From Pictodentalium vernedei (lineage: Eukaryota; Mollusca; Scaphopoda; Dentaliida; Dentaliidae): a stretch of DNA of 64,000 bases. Positions 1-9,408 of this stretch are shown one piece after another. The translations under genes and the position numbers were made by a program. Every line of letters begins with the position of its first letter. Positions within the stretch are counted from its first letter, which is position 1. The notes beneath the pieces were generated by a model. The model ran no database searches, was not told where the DNA came from, and worked only from the letters and a program-made list of their open reading frames with translations. The stretch covers positions 62,001-126,000 of the forward strand of contig JAUFNR010000028.1 in the NCBI GenBank assembly GCA_031216915.1, read 5' to 3'.

Positions 1-170
1 CAACAATTGAGCCTGTAAACTTGACCATTTGAGATCGAGTGCACGAGTCTGAGAATCGTTAGATTAGCTGGACGACGATCTGGGGGATTGGGGGTGGAGG
101 ATTGCGATTGAAAAAAACCCAAAATGTATGTAATATATTATTATTATAAGACGAGTGATGAAAAAAATTG
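1..170. repeat. Left terminal inverted repeat of Polinton 1 (cut by window edge)
   Basis: Bases 1-110 are the reverse complement of 17722-17831 without gaps and with few mismatches (shared blocks include GAGCCTGTAAACTTGACC and AGATTAGCTG). Weaker similarity continues to about 170, including the ATTATTAT...GACGA.TGATG stretch. Position 1 pairs with 17831 and the right-hand repeat runs on to about 18364, so roughly 530 bp of this repeat lies outside the window. Long TIRs are typical of Polintons/Mavericks. Confidence 0.9.
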
Positions 171-289
171 ACCATTTAAAAAAATAAAAATTAAAAAAAT
201 TATTTTTAAAACAACATTCAAAAAATAATAAAAATACAAATACAAAAAAATAACAGTTTTTCATTAAAGAAAAACAATAATAATAAACA

Positions 290-682
290 ATGTTTCTACA
301 CATCGGAGATTCGAAGCAAAGGGACGAGCAGGTTCGCAAATTAATACGGAGTAAGGAGAATATTCAGGCACAGGATAGGGCCAGGCAATTGGGAGAGACG
401 GTGTTGAGACGAGAGTCGACCAAGCTGTTCAGACCCGTCCCCGAGGTTCAGGAACGAGCCAGGAAAGAGATCGTCGAGGAATTGAGACCCATAAAAGAAG
501 GTTCTCAAAGGGTGGCTTTCCAACCCGGTAGTTTTACATCGAGAACTTTGTCCGATTACACTCTGACGAGAATCGAGACCGATCGAAGTAGCGTTGATAG
601 TTTTGTACCGAGAACTTTGTCCGAATACACTCTCGTGAGAATCGAGACCGATCCAAGTGACTTCAATAGTGAGACCGATTGA
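290..682 (+). CDS. Polinton left-end protein, coiled-coil and basic, unknown function
   Basis: An open frame of 130 aa starts at an ATG preceded by a long A-rich leader, as for the other genes of this element. The first 80 residues are highly charged (Arg/Glu/Lys) and look helical. The tail holds two imperfect 24-residue repeats built on RTLS(D/E)YTL(T/V)RIETD. It is the first gene inside the left TIR and is followed without a large gap by the conserved gene at 718. I do not recognise a domain. Similar charged helical proteins occupy this place in other animal Polintons, but that is recollection and needs a search. The frame may originally have continued into the next gene. The open frame and the repeats are what the sequence shows; a structural or virion role would be inference. 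Confidence 0.6.
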   Translation: MFLHIGDSKQRDEQVRKLIRSKENIQAQDRARQLGETVLRRESTKLFRPVPEVQERARKEIVEELRPIKEGSQRVAFQPGSFTSRTLSDYTLTRIETDRSSVDSFVPRTLSEYTLVRIETDPSDFNSETD

Positions 683-717
683 AGTAGCATCGCTAGTAAC
701 ACTTCGATCATTGTCCG

Positions 718-1237
718 ATGTACGAATTTCGTCGTGATCGCGATAAAACTTTCATGGGTGACACGGAAGTGTCGTTTGAAGATGGCTATTTGATCGTTGG
801 TTTGAACAGGTACGAAATGACCTTTGGACTGCATACTCTGCTCGCTCACCAGAGAGCTGCAGATTACACTTAAGGAGGATTACCAAAATTACGGAGACAT
901 TCTGATTCAGACTCATGCAATGAAGAAGAACAACGATCCCAAAGAGACGAGACTGAAGGATAGGAGAGGTTACAAGTGGAAGAACGTGGTGAGTCCCATA
1001 TGGGAGTCGAATGAGAGATTCGTGAGATCGACGATTGGAAAGGGAATGTCCAATGTGATATTTCTTCCACGCGATCCCTATGCCTTGTCGGAGAGATTGA
1101 GACTGTTGATGGCCAGCAGAGAGGCCGGTAACACTGGAGTGGATAATGAGATAGTGAGCGAGTGCAATGAATTGTTGAGGCAGAAGGTCCTGACTGGGAA
1201 GGATTATAAAGAATTGATGAATCGTTTGAAATACTAA
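718..1237 (+). pseudogene. Conserved Polinton protein of unknown function, frameshifted
   Basis: Two overlapping frames join at about 868-872. The first (ATG at 718) contains GDTEVSFEDGYLIVGLNRYE. The second continues with a YQNYGDIL stretch, then KWKNVVSPIWE, VIFLPRDPYALSERLRLLMAS and AGNTG, ending at a TAA at 1235-1237. This architecture (small N-terminal domain, then KWKN..PIWE, then a P.DP.AL..RL..L.AS.. box) is one I associate with uncharacterised proteins of cnidarian and other animal Polintons. Function is unknown. A single +1 shift breaks it, so it is scored as a pseudogene. An alternative is programmed frameshifting, but no slippery heptamer with a stem is obvious and the element is decayed elsewhere. 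Confidence 0.65.
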
Positions 1238-1336
1238 AATACTACGAGGAAAGAAAAAAATATTAAGTAAATAAAAAAATATATATATAATCAAAAACTA
1301 ATAATAAAAAAACAAATTTTTAAAAAGAAATAAAAA

Positions 1337-1633
1337 ATGTTAGTGATGAATAACAAGGGATATGCTAGGTCTTACGTCTGTGGTGGATCGGGCATCGTGG
1401 ATTCGATGATGTTATTTTTAACTCGTAAATTCACTGGCGATGCCACGAAACAGATCGCCTCGAGCGCTCTCAAAATTGGAAAGAAGATGGCGATTGATGC
1501 GGGTAAGAAAGCGGCGACCGAAACGAGTGATAGAGTGGTTTCAGAAGCTGGCAAAAGAGGTGACAACACATTGATTAATAAACTGATAACTCCACAACCT
1601 GCCAAACGATCGAGAATCGGACGGAGAAGTTGA
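1337..1633 (+). CDS. Small basic Polinton protein, minor-capsid-like
   Basis: An open frame of 98 aa starts after the leader AAATAAAAAATG. It has a hydrophobic stretch (GSGIVDSMMLFLTRKF), then an Ala/Lys-rich amphipathic segment (ALKIGKKMAIDAGKKAATE), and ends in a basic tail (AKRSRIGRRS). Short Gly/Ala/Lys-rich basic proteins next to the packaging ATPase are common in Polintons and resemble core or membrane-lytic minor virion proteins. That role is inference from composition and position. The reading frame is intact, unlike most neighbours. Its close spacing to the ATPase gene (about 200 bp of AT-rich DNA) suggests separate, individually promoted genes rather than a polycistron. Confidence 0.6.
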   Translation: MLVMNNKGYARSYVCGGSGIVDSMMLFLTRKFTGDATKQIASSALKIGKKMAIDAGKKAATETSDRVVSEAGKRGDNTLINKLITPQPAKRSRIGRRS

Positions 1634-1829
1634 CAAGACTTCTATGATGATGTCGTACGATACAAGACTTAGCTAAAATGACGAAAGGATCGGGATTGAA
1701 AGTGATTTATAAATAAAAAAAACTTTTTTATAAATAATATAGATAAAAATAGGAACTAAATTAAAAAAAATAGAAAATAATAGTTCCAAATTGATTTTAA
1801 AACATAGTTAAAAAAAACTGGAGAAAAAA

Positions 1830-2600
1830 ATGGATATCAAAGACTTATCTTGGAATGACGCTATGACCAAGAGGTCAAATGACGAGTTCTTTCCCAAGAG
1901 CATAAGAGGTTTGATAGTGGAAAAATCGAATTGTGGAAAGACCAATCTCTTGATGAATCTATTGTTGCGACACAGTTGGTTGGGTTACGACAGATTATTC
2001 ATTTTCGGCAAGAGTCACTTTCAACCAGAATACAGATTGCTTCAAGAGTGCATAAATCATAAATTACCCAAGGACGTCGTGTCGAGAATCTTCGACAATC
2101 GAGACGAATTCGAAGGACACGAGACTTCGAATATATTGGAAGGGGCGGCGAGAGAACTGACTAGGACAAAACGCTGAGTGTTCAAACGTGGAATGTCTGT
2201 TTTACGAGATAGCCAACAGTTGATGTCAGATAATAAGAATCTTGTGATTTTCGATGATCTGCTGTTGGAGAGATAGAATCAATGTGAATCGTATTACGTT
2301 CGAGGACGTCACCGCAACGTGGATTGTTTCTATATGTCTCAGAATTATTCTCGACTGCCCAGACAGACGATAAGGGAGAATGCTAATTTTCTGTGTCTCT
2401 TTTATCAGTATCTCAAGAATCTCAATCACATCTATGGAGATCATGTGGCCAACGACATGAGCAAGGAAGAATTCGGGAGATTCTGTAAGAAGGTGTGGGA
2501 CAAAGGACTTCACAATTTTGTGGTGATCGATTTGACTAGCGAATTTAACAACAGAAAATATCGAAGCAGATTCGACGATTTTGTTTTATATTTCCAATGA
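1830..2600 (+). pseudogene. A32/FtsK-like genome-packaging ATPase, two nonsense codons
   Basis: One frame runs from the ATG at 1830 to 2600, interrupted only by TGA at 2175-2177 and TAG near 2274. The N-terminal half has a P-loop (IVEKSNCGKTNLLMNLLL), then LFIFGKSHFQPEYRLLQ. After the first stop a Walker B-like NLVIFDDLLLE follows, then the sensor-like DCFYMSQNYSRLPRQTIREN, and the tail ends in RSRFDDFVLYF. This order is that of the A32-type packaging ATPase that loads genomes into capsids of Polintons and related viruses. The first Gly of the GxxxxGKT loop is replaced by Glu, a likely lesion. It sits between minor virion genes as expected. I am confident of the family and confident it is not functional here. 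Confidence 0.85.
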
Positions 2601-2684
2601 TAATAGAAAAGAAAAGATTTTTTTTTTAAATATCGATAAAATATAAAAATATATAAATATAAATAAAAAATAATAATAAAAAAA

Positions 2685-3370
2685 ATGTCAGAACATCTAT
2701 TAGAACAGATAGTCGAGAATACGGTTGCAAAACAGTCCTTTCAAATCATAGTGAGTAATGTTAATCTCGAGACTTACTATTCATTTCCCAACGTCTCCAA
2801 AAAGAATATCGCATTCAAGTATTCCAACGGTGTGTATTGGTTTGAGATTCGATTTCCCAAAGGGAGTTACGGCATAGAATGATCTGAACCAGCACATCCA
2901 GACGACACTGAAGACTGACGGTCACGGAAGCAAGATGATAAGAGTCGCTCCTAATACGAGTACTCTACAGACGATATTATACATGGGAGATAATTTTCGA
3001 ATGGATTTTAGTGCAGAAGATTCGATCAGCGAGATGTTGGGATTCGATCGAAAGATGTATCGAGGTCACGCCACGTCCGAAAATATGATCGACATTCTCG
3101 CCATCAATAGCATTTTAGTGAATGGCAATGTGATAGTGGAAAGTTACAGCAATGGTAGCGCTCATTCTATGATCTGCTCATTCTTTTCAGATGTTTCATC
3201 GGGTTACAAGATCGTGGAGTGACCTCAAAATCTTGTCTATCTACCCATGATTCTGAACATGTTGTATAGCATCGAAACCACGTTGAACGTTGATGGATCA
3301 GAATAGTGATCTGTTAGATCTCTGCGGAGAGAGTGTGACTATACAATTTTACATCAGAGAGATATGAAGA
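2685..3370 (+). pseudogene. Penton-like minor capsid protein (single jelly-roll type), decayed
   Basis: The first frame (ATG 2685) contains AFKYSNGVYWFEIRFPKGSYGIE. A frameshift near 2880-2935 leads into MIRVAPNTSTLQTILYMG, then FSAEDSISEMLGFDRKMYRG, INSILVNGNVIVESY and SGYKIVE, a TGA at 3220, and PQNLVYLPM beyond it. The pattern SI..LLGF...Y, then NSILV..N...SYVNG, then GYKIVE.P.NLVYLP is what I recognise as the penton/minor capsid protein of animal Polintons. The last part (about 3250-3370) contains further stops. It would form the five-fold vertices of the capsid together with the MCP. Family call rests on motif order; the frameshift and stops show it is dead. Confidence 0.75.
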
Positions 3371-3543
3371 AAAAAAAATAATAAATAATTTTAAAAATAA
3401 TATCTTAAAAATTTATTATTTTTTTTTATTTAAAGAAGTTTCAAGTTTTTGTTTTAGATATTATATAAGAAATCAAAAAATAAAAAAGAAACTTATAATA
3501 TGAATAATTAAAAAAAAATATATAACCAAATAACAAAAATAAA

Positions 3544-4172
3544 ATGAGGCGATACATAATTAAAAACGTGAACATATCCAAAGGACAGAAAGCTAAACTT
3601 TGCAGAGCATTGAGAAATCGAGGCGAGGCCATTAGATTTAAATTCAGTCTTCAAGATCAGCAGAGTGGTGATCGCGATCGGATCGCCTGGACTAAAACTT
3701 AAATCAAAAGGATGGAGAAAGTGATTAATAATCGAAAGGGGATGATGGTGAGACTGGGTCCCACTCAGTTGGAATATAATCTGAGTATGAAAGGCGGTTC
3801 CTTACCACTATTGGCAGGATTCGCCACCAAATCCATTACCTACTCTCACAAAGACGGTGTTGCCAGCTCTCGTTGTGGGAGCCCTCTCCGGACTCGCTAG
3901 TTCGAGAGTAGACAAATTAATGGGTAGAGGAATGTTTTTGAAGAAGATGGAAAACGGACTGTTTTTGAAGAAGGGAGGAGTTGTGTGTCCCGTAGACGTC
4001 AAAGGTAAAGGATTGTGTTTAAAACCCGTGAGAAAGGGTGATGGCGATGCTTTGCACTGATATGCACTCTATCTGAAGACCGGTGAGAATGTGGAACCGA
4101 TCGGTGAAGGTTTGTTGTTCGGTCAGAATTTGCCATTGAAGAATATACCCCTTTTGGGTATGTTATTATAAA
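3544..4172 (+). pseudogene. Polinton minor capsid-like protein with Gly-rich hydrophobic core
   Basis: The frame from ATG 3544 reads through a TAA near 3700 into GMMVRLGPTQLEYNLSMKGG. It then shifts at about 3845-3860 into LPALVVGALSGLASSRVDKL, GRGMFLKK and LKKGGVVCPVDVKGKG. After a TGA near 4060 it ends in LYLKTGENVEP, EGLLFGQNLPLKN and IPLLGMLL. The ordered boxes (ribonucleoprotein-like start, T.(Q)L..N..MKGG, LPAL..GALSGLAS, G.GLYLK, GLL.G.N.P.KNIP(I/L)LG) are typical of a conserved Polinton virion-associated protein. The central segment is hydrophobic and could interact with membrane. Three lesions make this copy non-functional. Confidence 0.7.
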
Positions 4173-4205
4173 AAAAATAACAATTAAAAAAATAGCAATA
4201 AAAAA

Positions 4206-4550
4206 ATGAAACAAAAGGAGAGAAAACATCTTCCAACAGACGTGTTAATAAAATGTTTGTTTTGCAAAAAGCCTTTAGCTTTTTCTAAACATTTACACGA
4301 GTATGCATTAGAAAGAATTCAATTGGAACAAATCGTACATGATACGTGTTTAAACGTGTATGGAACATTGTTTTTGTTAATATTGTTATTTATATTCCTA
4401 AATCGAAGCTGTTTCGAAAATATCGAAACGATGAAGTGTTTGAACGAAAAAAAATGTGTCTTACCAAGATTACCACATGATTATAGATATCCTAGATCGT
4501 GTAAAACACAAAGTGAAACTTGTAGAACGTTACAATTACGCGAAATATAA
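4206..4550 (+). CDS. Small protein with a CxxC pair and hydrophobic segment, unknown
   Basis: An open frame of 114 aa begins after AATAAAAAAATG, the usual Polinton leader. Residues 18-21 form a Cys pair (CLFC) followed by a charged helix (LHEYALERIQLEQIVHDTC) with a further Cys. Next is a strongly hydrophobic stretch (LFLLILLFIFL) and a Cys-containing tail. The hydrophobic stretch may be a frameshift artefact, because one alternative frame there gives extra Cys residues, but that frame has stops. I do not recognise the family. A zinc-binding fold is possible from the Cys spacing only. It lies between virion genes and the Cys-rich gene at 5009, the zone where Polintons tend to carry accessory genes. 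Confidence 0.45.
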   Translation: MKQKERKHLPTDVLIKCLFCKKPLAFSKHLHEYALERIQLEQIVHDTCLNVYGTLFLLILLFIFLNRSCFENIETMKCLNEKKCVLPRLPHDYRYPRSCKTQSETCRTLQLREI

Positions 4551-5008
4551 TGACAGTATTTATTGCATGAAAAAACGTAGTTAATCTATTCGATCATGGT
4601 GGTGGTGATGAAAATATTGAAACATGCACTTGCACGTGTGTCAAATTACTTTGCAGATTACACTCGTTCACGTCAAATTGATCATGGATCGAATTTGCTA
4701 AAAGGTTAAAAATCATTATCGATTATTTTCCATATCATTCTAATGATGATAAAAAATGATGGTTTTATCGAAATACTAAAAGCATAAAAGCCATCTTTTG
4801 AAAAAAATGTCATCTCTTTCCTCTAATAATACACGCGATCATAATATATGAGAAGTATTCATTCATTCGGTTGATGATGTGAAGAATAGAATGTATTGTT
4901 ATAAAAAACATAATATATAAAAAGAAAAAGAAAAAAATAATAATGCGAAAACAAATAATAGAAAAAAAAGAATAGAACATTTTTTATATATATATATGTA
5001 TAATAATT
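4551..5008. other. AT-rich gap in Polinton 1, no gene recognised
   Basis: About 450 bases separate the unknown gene from the next A-rich leader. Fragments such as CTCTCCTCAC.ACA are absent, and all frames have frequent stops. A short TCT/CTC-poor, Cys-codon-rich patch at 4600-4690 may be a remnant of the preceding gene in other frames. The last 150 bases are almost pure A/T and end in the leader of the gene at 5009. Confidence 0.5.
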
Positions 5009-5388
5009 ATGAGTAAAATGAAAGATTCCATGGAATCGAGAGCTTGGTTTCTTCAAAGGGCACTCTGTAGAGCTTATGCGATTTGCGTGAACAACTTCCT
5101 TGTATCTTGTATGAAAGATGCCTCGGCTGTCGAGAGGAGAGAGAATTTAACCATGTTAATCATTCGTGTTTTACGATGGAATGGGAAGACCTCATCACCA
5201 CATATTTCATGCCCACATTGGAATACGCCCAACGCGACGACGTGATTGAATGTTGGAAGAAATTCGTGTCTTGCATCAGAGAATCCGAACCTACTAATTC
5301 AGAAGAGTTGAAGTTAGAACATCGAGGTCTCACCACCAAAGACAGGGGACGCATTTTGGAATTTTTGAAAATAAAAACAAATACATAA
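5009..5388 (+). pseudogene. Small Cys/His-rich Polinton protein, frameshifted
   Basis: The first frame (ATG 5009) begins MSKMKDSMESRAWFLQRAL, and a shift near 5080 joins the frame giving EQLPCILYERCLGCREEREF and NHVNHSC. The latter continues to WEDLITTYFMPTLEYA and the basic tail EHRGLTTKDRGRILEFLKI. The C...C..C....H..H..C spacing suggests a zinc-binding module. Related copies occur in Polinton 2 at 54273-54870 and 55013-55120 (minus), with the same (I/V)HRGLT.K.RG ending, so it is a genuine element gene family. Function unknown. The single frameshift marks this copy as decayed. It lies immediately upstream of the hydrophobic-protein gene in both elements. Confidence 0.6.
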
Positions 5389-5426
5389 AAAAATAATAGA
5401 TATAAAAAATAAATAAAATAAAAAAA

Positions 5427-6068
5427 TAGAACTTCGAAGTAAAAAAATCTATCCACCATTAGAGAAGTTGAATATTGAGCCCACGGCACCTTACCTATCA
5501 CCACCACCGCTGGAACAAGGAGAAAGTGATGACATGGTGCAGAGGTATCGAACTGAACAAATCAATAGAATTCAATCATATCTGATGTGAGAGAGGGATG
5601 TTCATTGTTCGCTCAATAAGAAATATTTGAGATTAGAGAAATTTGTGAATGGTGTGGATTTGACTCTCACCGAGGCCTCTGTGGGTTTGAATGTTTTCGG
5701 AATCAGTCTATTATCGGCCGCAATCGTTGCTCTTTCGGTCGTGTTAGCCATAGAAGGATTGGCTTTGACTGTCGGATTCATTAGAACTACTGGAAATTTA
5801 ATTGCTAATAAATTATCTGTAAAGGTCAGGAAGCTCGAAAACTCAGCGTTTTAGCTGATGCAAAGATCGACACCGTGTTGGATAAGATCTCCCTAGCATT
5901 GAAAGATGGTAGGATTTTGGACCACAAATTCCTCGACAAATTGAATGAAACACAAAAACACAAAAATACGAAGTCGTGAAAGCGAATATAAGAGTCAAGA
6001 GTCGTCTGATCATCAAGGAACAAATGAAGGATTCTCTTGTGGAAAATGGTAGGGAAGAAGCAAGGTGA
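5427..6068 (+). pseudogene. Polinton hydrophobic (membrane-like) protein, full-length but broken
   Basis: The leader AAAAAAATAGAACTTCGAAG aligns with the ATG-starting copy in Polinton 2 (54073, minus), so the start codon here has been destroyed. The Pro-rich N-terminus (PPPLEQGESDDMVQRYRTEQ) is followed by a TGA near 5588. Next comes a hydrophobic Ala/Gly/Leu segment (GLNVFGISLLSAAIVALSVV), GNLIANKLSVKVRK, a frameshift near 5850, and a helical tail (ADAKIDTVLDKISLALKDGR). The pattern of a hydrophobic hairpin followed by NKLS.KV.KHE is one I associate with a conserved uncharacterised Polinton protein. Its 3-prime part is the first gene of the 4.08 kb tandem duplication; a second partial copy lies at 9808-10143. 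Confidence 0.65.
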
Positions 6069-6226
6069 TCGTTTCGTAAATTGTTAGATCCCCAAAAGAT
6101 TCAGGAAGCAATCGATTGAAAAAAAATATATATATAAAAGAAAAATAAAAAAAAAATTATATATAGAAATATCAAAAAAATACGAAAAAATAAATAATTG
6201 AATAATACGAAAAAAACCAACAACAA

Positions 6227-6530
6227 ATGTATTGCATCAAATGTAAGAGAGTTACAGATACGGTTAACTTTAAAAAAAAAAGTATTGACAAAAAATAACA
6301 CATCCATGCTTCGCGGAATGTGTAAAATGTGGGGTTTGACTAAGACGCAATTCGTCATATGCAGTGCCGGCTGATGAATAAATTGATTTATAATCTACCT
6401 GTCGAAATGCATCTGCCAGGACATCAATTCACGGGACCGGACACAAAATTGAATAAGAGATGGAATCGAGATCTGACTCCTAAATATTGGAGCAAACCCA
6501 TCAAAAAAAATTTATAATAAAAAAGCAAAC
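6227..6530 (+). pseudogene. Phospholipase A2-like Polinton protein, 5-prime fragment (unit 1)
   Basis: ATG 6227 opens a short zinc-ribbon-like start (MYCIKCKRVTDTVN, later RGMCKMWG and TKTQFVICSAG), then two stops. After a frame change come LPVEMHLPGHQFTGPDTKLN and RDLTPKYWSKPI. In Polinton 2 the same segment continues into VDAATYTHDLCY, the HD..Y core of the PLA2-like domain. Here that core is missing and the sequence jumps straight to the MCP leader. The deletion removed the rest of this gene and the whole integrase region. In relatives this protein is thought to act in membrane penetration, by analogy with PLA2-bearing capsid proteins. This copy lacks the catalytic part. Confidence 0.7.
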
Positions 6531-6554
6531 GAATTAACACAAACAAAAAAAAAC

Positions 6555-7734
6555 ATGACGAATATACTAGGTATAACCAAAGGTCTATTGAGAGATGAAA
6601 GCATTCAAGAATACGAAGTTCAGGAGTACAAACCTGTGACTGGAACCAGTCTGATCAATGCTGGTGAGATAAGAATCAACGTCGAGACTCAAGATCTGTT
6701 CATCAACCCCGACGAAAGTTACATAGTGATACAGGGATGTCTCACCAAGGAAGACGGAAGCGATTACGCCGACGACGACGTAGTCACTCTAGCCAATAAT
6801 GGCATGATGCATCTTTTCAGTAACATAAAATACATGCTCTCAGGACAAGAGATAGAATCTGTGTTTCATCCCGGACAGGCCAGCACGATATACGGACTCT
6901 TGACGATTTTTCAATCAATTGTGGGTGAAAGACACCATCAGCGACATGAGTGCAGCTAATACCGGTGCCGCCATGAGATTCGACTACGTCCTCAAGACGT
7001 CGAGACCTAGGGGAACGTTTTCGTTCAGGATACCTCTGAAACACATATTAGGATTCGCAGAAGATTACGATAAGATTCTCTATGGATTCAAACACAATCT
7101 GACATCGATTCGAAAAGGAAACGATGAAGCTATCATGAGACCTGCCAAGATCGATGCTGGTAAGATACATCTGAACAAGATATCTTGGTTCGTTCCGCAC
7201 ATGCTGCCTTCAGTCGAGGAGAAAGTACGTCTCTACAAGATCATAGAATCGAAGAGTAAATTACCGGTGAGATTTAGAATGAGAGTATCCCATCGTCCAC
7301 CAATCACTTCAATTAGAGACTGACCGTGAAATCTGCTTTCGTAAGACTGCGATTTATCATAGTGGCATTTCAGACTGATAGGGATGCATCTCAAGAGAAA
7401 AATCCTTCCCTGATCGATTGTTGTCACTTGAGAAACATGCAGGTATTTCTAAATGCCACGAGATATCCAGACATCGATTATAATGCCTCTTTTGACGATT
7501 TCGGCAGGTCGACTGGACGAATTGATGGGTAATCCTAACAAACTGATGTATCCCCTGTTCACATTCGACGTTAGTAAACAGAGCGAGCAACTCAGGAGTA
7601 GCGTCTTAGACAGTCAGATCAAGATGCAATTCGACAGGAACATGCCAAAGAGAACCGAGGCTTTCGCTCTAGTCCTGTCAGATAGAGAGTTAGACTTTGA
7701 ATCGGATGGACAAAAAATGTCCAGCATTCGATGA
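6555..7734 (+). pseudogene. Polinton major capsid protein (double jelly-roll), copy 1, broken
   Basis: ATG 6555 follows CAAAAAAAAACATG. The first frame reads NILGITKGLLRDESIQEYE, SLINAGEIRINVETQD, and SYIVIQG through IKYMLSGQEIESVFHPGQA, breaking near 6905. The next frame has DTISDMSAANTGAAMRFDYV, RGTFSFRIPLKHI and KISWFVPHM, with a TGA at 7321. Then come RLRFIIVAFQTDRD and LRNMQVFLNATRYP, another shift near 7500, and DELMGNPNKLMYPLF to the end. The vertical-jelly-roll motifs (SGQEIE, P..MLS, F.TDRD, LRNM.V.LN...YP) are those of the Polinton MCP. It lacks 18-21 bp that copy 2 keeps (ITPTEYK). All large lesions are shared with copy 2. Confidence 0.88.
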
Positions 7735-7802
7735 AAAAAATAATAATAATTAATAAAAATGAAAATACAAAAAAACTAATGAAAAAAATAGTTAAACAAA
7801 TA

Positions 7803-7850
7803 TATAATTGGATTTTGAGAGATTGAATATTCAATTTCTCAAAATCCCAT
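7803..7850. terminator. Near-perfect palindrome between convergent MCP and fibre genes (unit 1)
   Basis: GGATTTTGAGA...TCTCAAAATCC flanks a second symmetric core GATTGAATATTCAATTT, giving an about 38-bp inverted repeat with one or two mismatches. It lies some 70 bp past the MCP stop and 70 bp before the fibre stop, exactly where two convergent transcripts meet, and is followed by A/T runs. The position and structure suggest bidirectional termination or 3-prime-end processing. Homologous sites occur at 11896-11945 and, degenerated, 51527-51572. Confidence 0.6.
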
Positions 7851-7921
7851 TTTTTTTTTATTTTGAGTTGTCTCCCTTACATCACAAAAGTGATTATATA
7901 TATTTAAATTTCTTTTTGTTT

Positions 7922-9271
7922 TCACTGTTTGTTCAGAGGACTGAGTTCGATCAACAGAGAGACTACTGAAGTGGCGGCTTCGAGATTATTGGCTTTCATC
8001 TTGAAATTGAACCTATCCCCCATCTGCACCCTGAGAGGCGTACCGAAGATGCTAGTGTTCGAGTGTTGATCCTTCATCTTTTTCAACTCTGTAGCTCTTA
8101 CCAGTTTCCACACCGTTCACCACGAGATTGATGACCGCTCTTTGCTCAAGTCCGTAGAAGTCAGACTCATTCAAATAATCTCGCCTCCCGCCAGCATGGG
8201 ATATCCTATCAGACTGTGCAGCGGTCCGTTACCTCCGTTTCCGAAGAACCATTCGGCCTTTTCGTTTCTAATGCACCGCTCTCCTCGGCCCGAATGGTGA
8301 TCAATTGTGTAGCGTATTTTATCTTCCCCACTACAGACATCAGAGTGCAGGCATCCGACATGTGCGTGGGATTCGGTAGATTCGTGAGTGCGTGTCCTAT
8401 CATGTCCGGTTTGCCTTCCATGATATCACCCTTTCTCCAGACTGTACTTTCGTCCAAGTACTGTCTGCTGACCATGCTGGAAGCGACGAATAGATTGTAA
8501 CCAGCCATATCAATGCCGGCCTCCATGGTTCCTCTGGATTTTTTGTTCAGCTACAATTCGTCGACTTGAGATTCCAGATAGGATTGAGAATCCTGTAGGG
8601 CAGAATCCACGTAGCCTTTGTTGACAACCGTCGAGTCTTCATCCGTATCGTCGATCTGGGACAGATTCAATACCTTGTTGAATCCCGCATCCAGATTCAA
8701 TTTCATTTCTAGCTCGTCAACATTATTCTTTCTCAGTTCCAAGACTACGTGTTGTTTGGTCGCCGCATCATTATGATTCGTGGGAACGGGCACATTGGTC
8801 ATTTTGTTAGAATTCGCATTCAATTCAGACTGCATCACTTTAAGTACATAGCAATCTCTCAGATGTTTACTGAATCTCCCATGAGTGTCGTCTGCATATC
8901 TTTTAGTGGCATTATCAGTTGAATCTCTAGGATTTGCTATACATTCACCATTCATTAGATTTCAAGTCAAGATTGTCTGTCATGTCTTTATTCACGTAAT
9001 TATCTCTCAGCATCTGCTGGAAATGTTCGTCTCCTCTATCGACATACTTTTAAACATGGCATCTGATCTGACAGATTGATCGGTTCAGGAAGATTGTAGA
9101 TTTTCTTATTGTTTAAGTTTAAAGGTTCTTCTCAAGGTTTGTATCTCCAGACGTATCGTTCCTCCAAGTTGCCAATGTCACCACCACTACCAACCACTTC
9201 AACCATTTTTTTTCTTTTCTTTCTACAGGAACATTCATTATCGTCAGCGCGACAAAATTTATCGACAGGCA
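7922..9271 (-). pseudogene. Polinton fibre-like protein with tail-fibre repeats, copy 1
   Basis: Reading leftward, the gene starts near 9271, where the expected ATG is GTG. The N-terminal part is Lys/Arg-rich with Cys, then has VVGSGGDIGNLEERYVWRYK and LNLNNKKIYNLPEPINLS. The middle has repeats of the type NPRDSTDNATKRYADD, PTNHNDAATKQHV and DEDSTVVNKGYVDSAL, the D(A)ATK.YV(D) box known from phage tail fibres and collagen-like trimers. The C-terminal domain has AEESGALE, LTNLPNPTHMSDACTLMSVV and FNFKMKANNLEAATSVVSLL, ending LIELSPLNKQ. Several stops and shifts break it. By position (opposite strand to the MCP) and architecture it is a candidate vertex spike/fibre. Confidence 0.7.
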
Positions 9272-9408
9272 CGTTTGTTTTGTGTTTTTTTATTATTTTA
9301 ATTATAACAACTAAAACTTTTTTTATTATTTTAATTATAACTTTATTTATTTTTTTTATATTCTTTACTTATGTATCTATCTAAATCATTTTTTTTCTTT
9401 CTCCTCCT

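Noticed and set aside
4206..4550. The Cys pair and helix might indicate a zinc domain like that of small DNA tumour virus oncoproteins.
   Set aside because: Only one CxxC is in frame; a second pair requires frame changes and crosses stop codons. Not enough to name a family.
7922..9271. The DAATK repeats could mean an integrated bacteriophage or bacterial contamination.
   Set aside because: Neighbouring genes are Polinton MCP, adenain protease and protein-primed PolB, with A-rich leaders; same gene in both Polintons.
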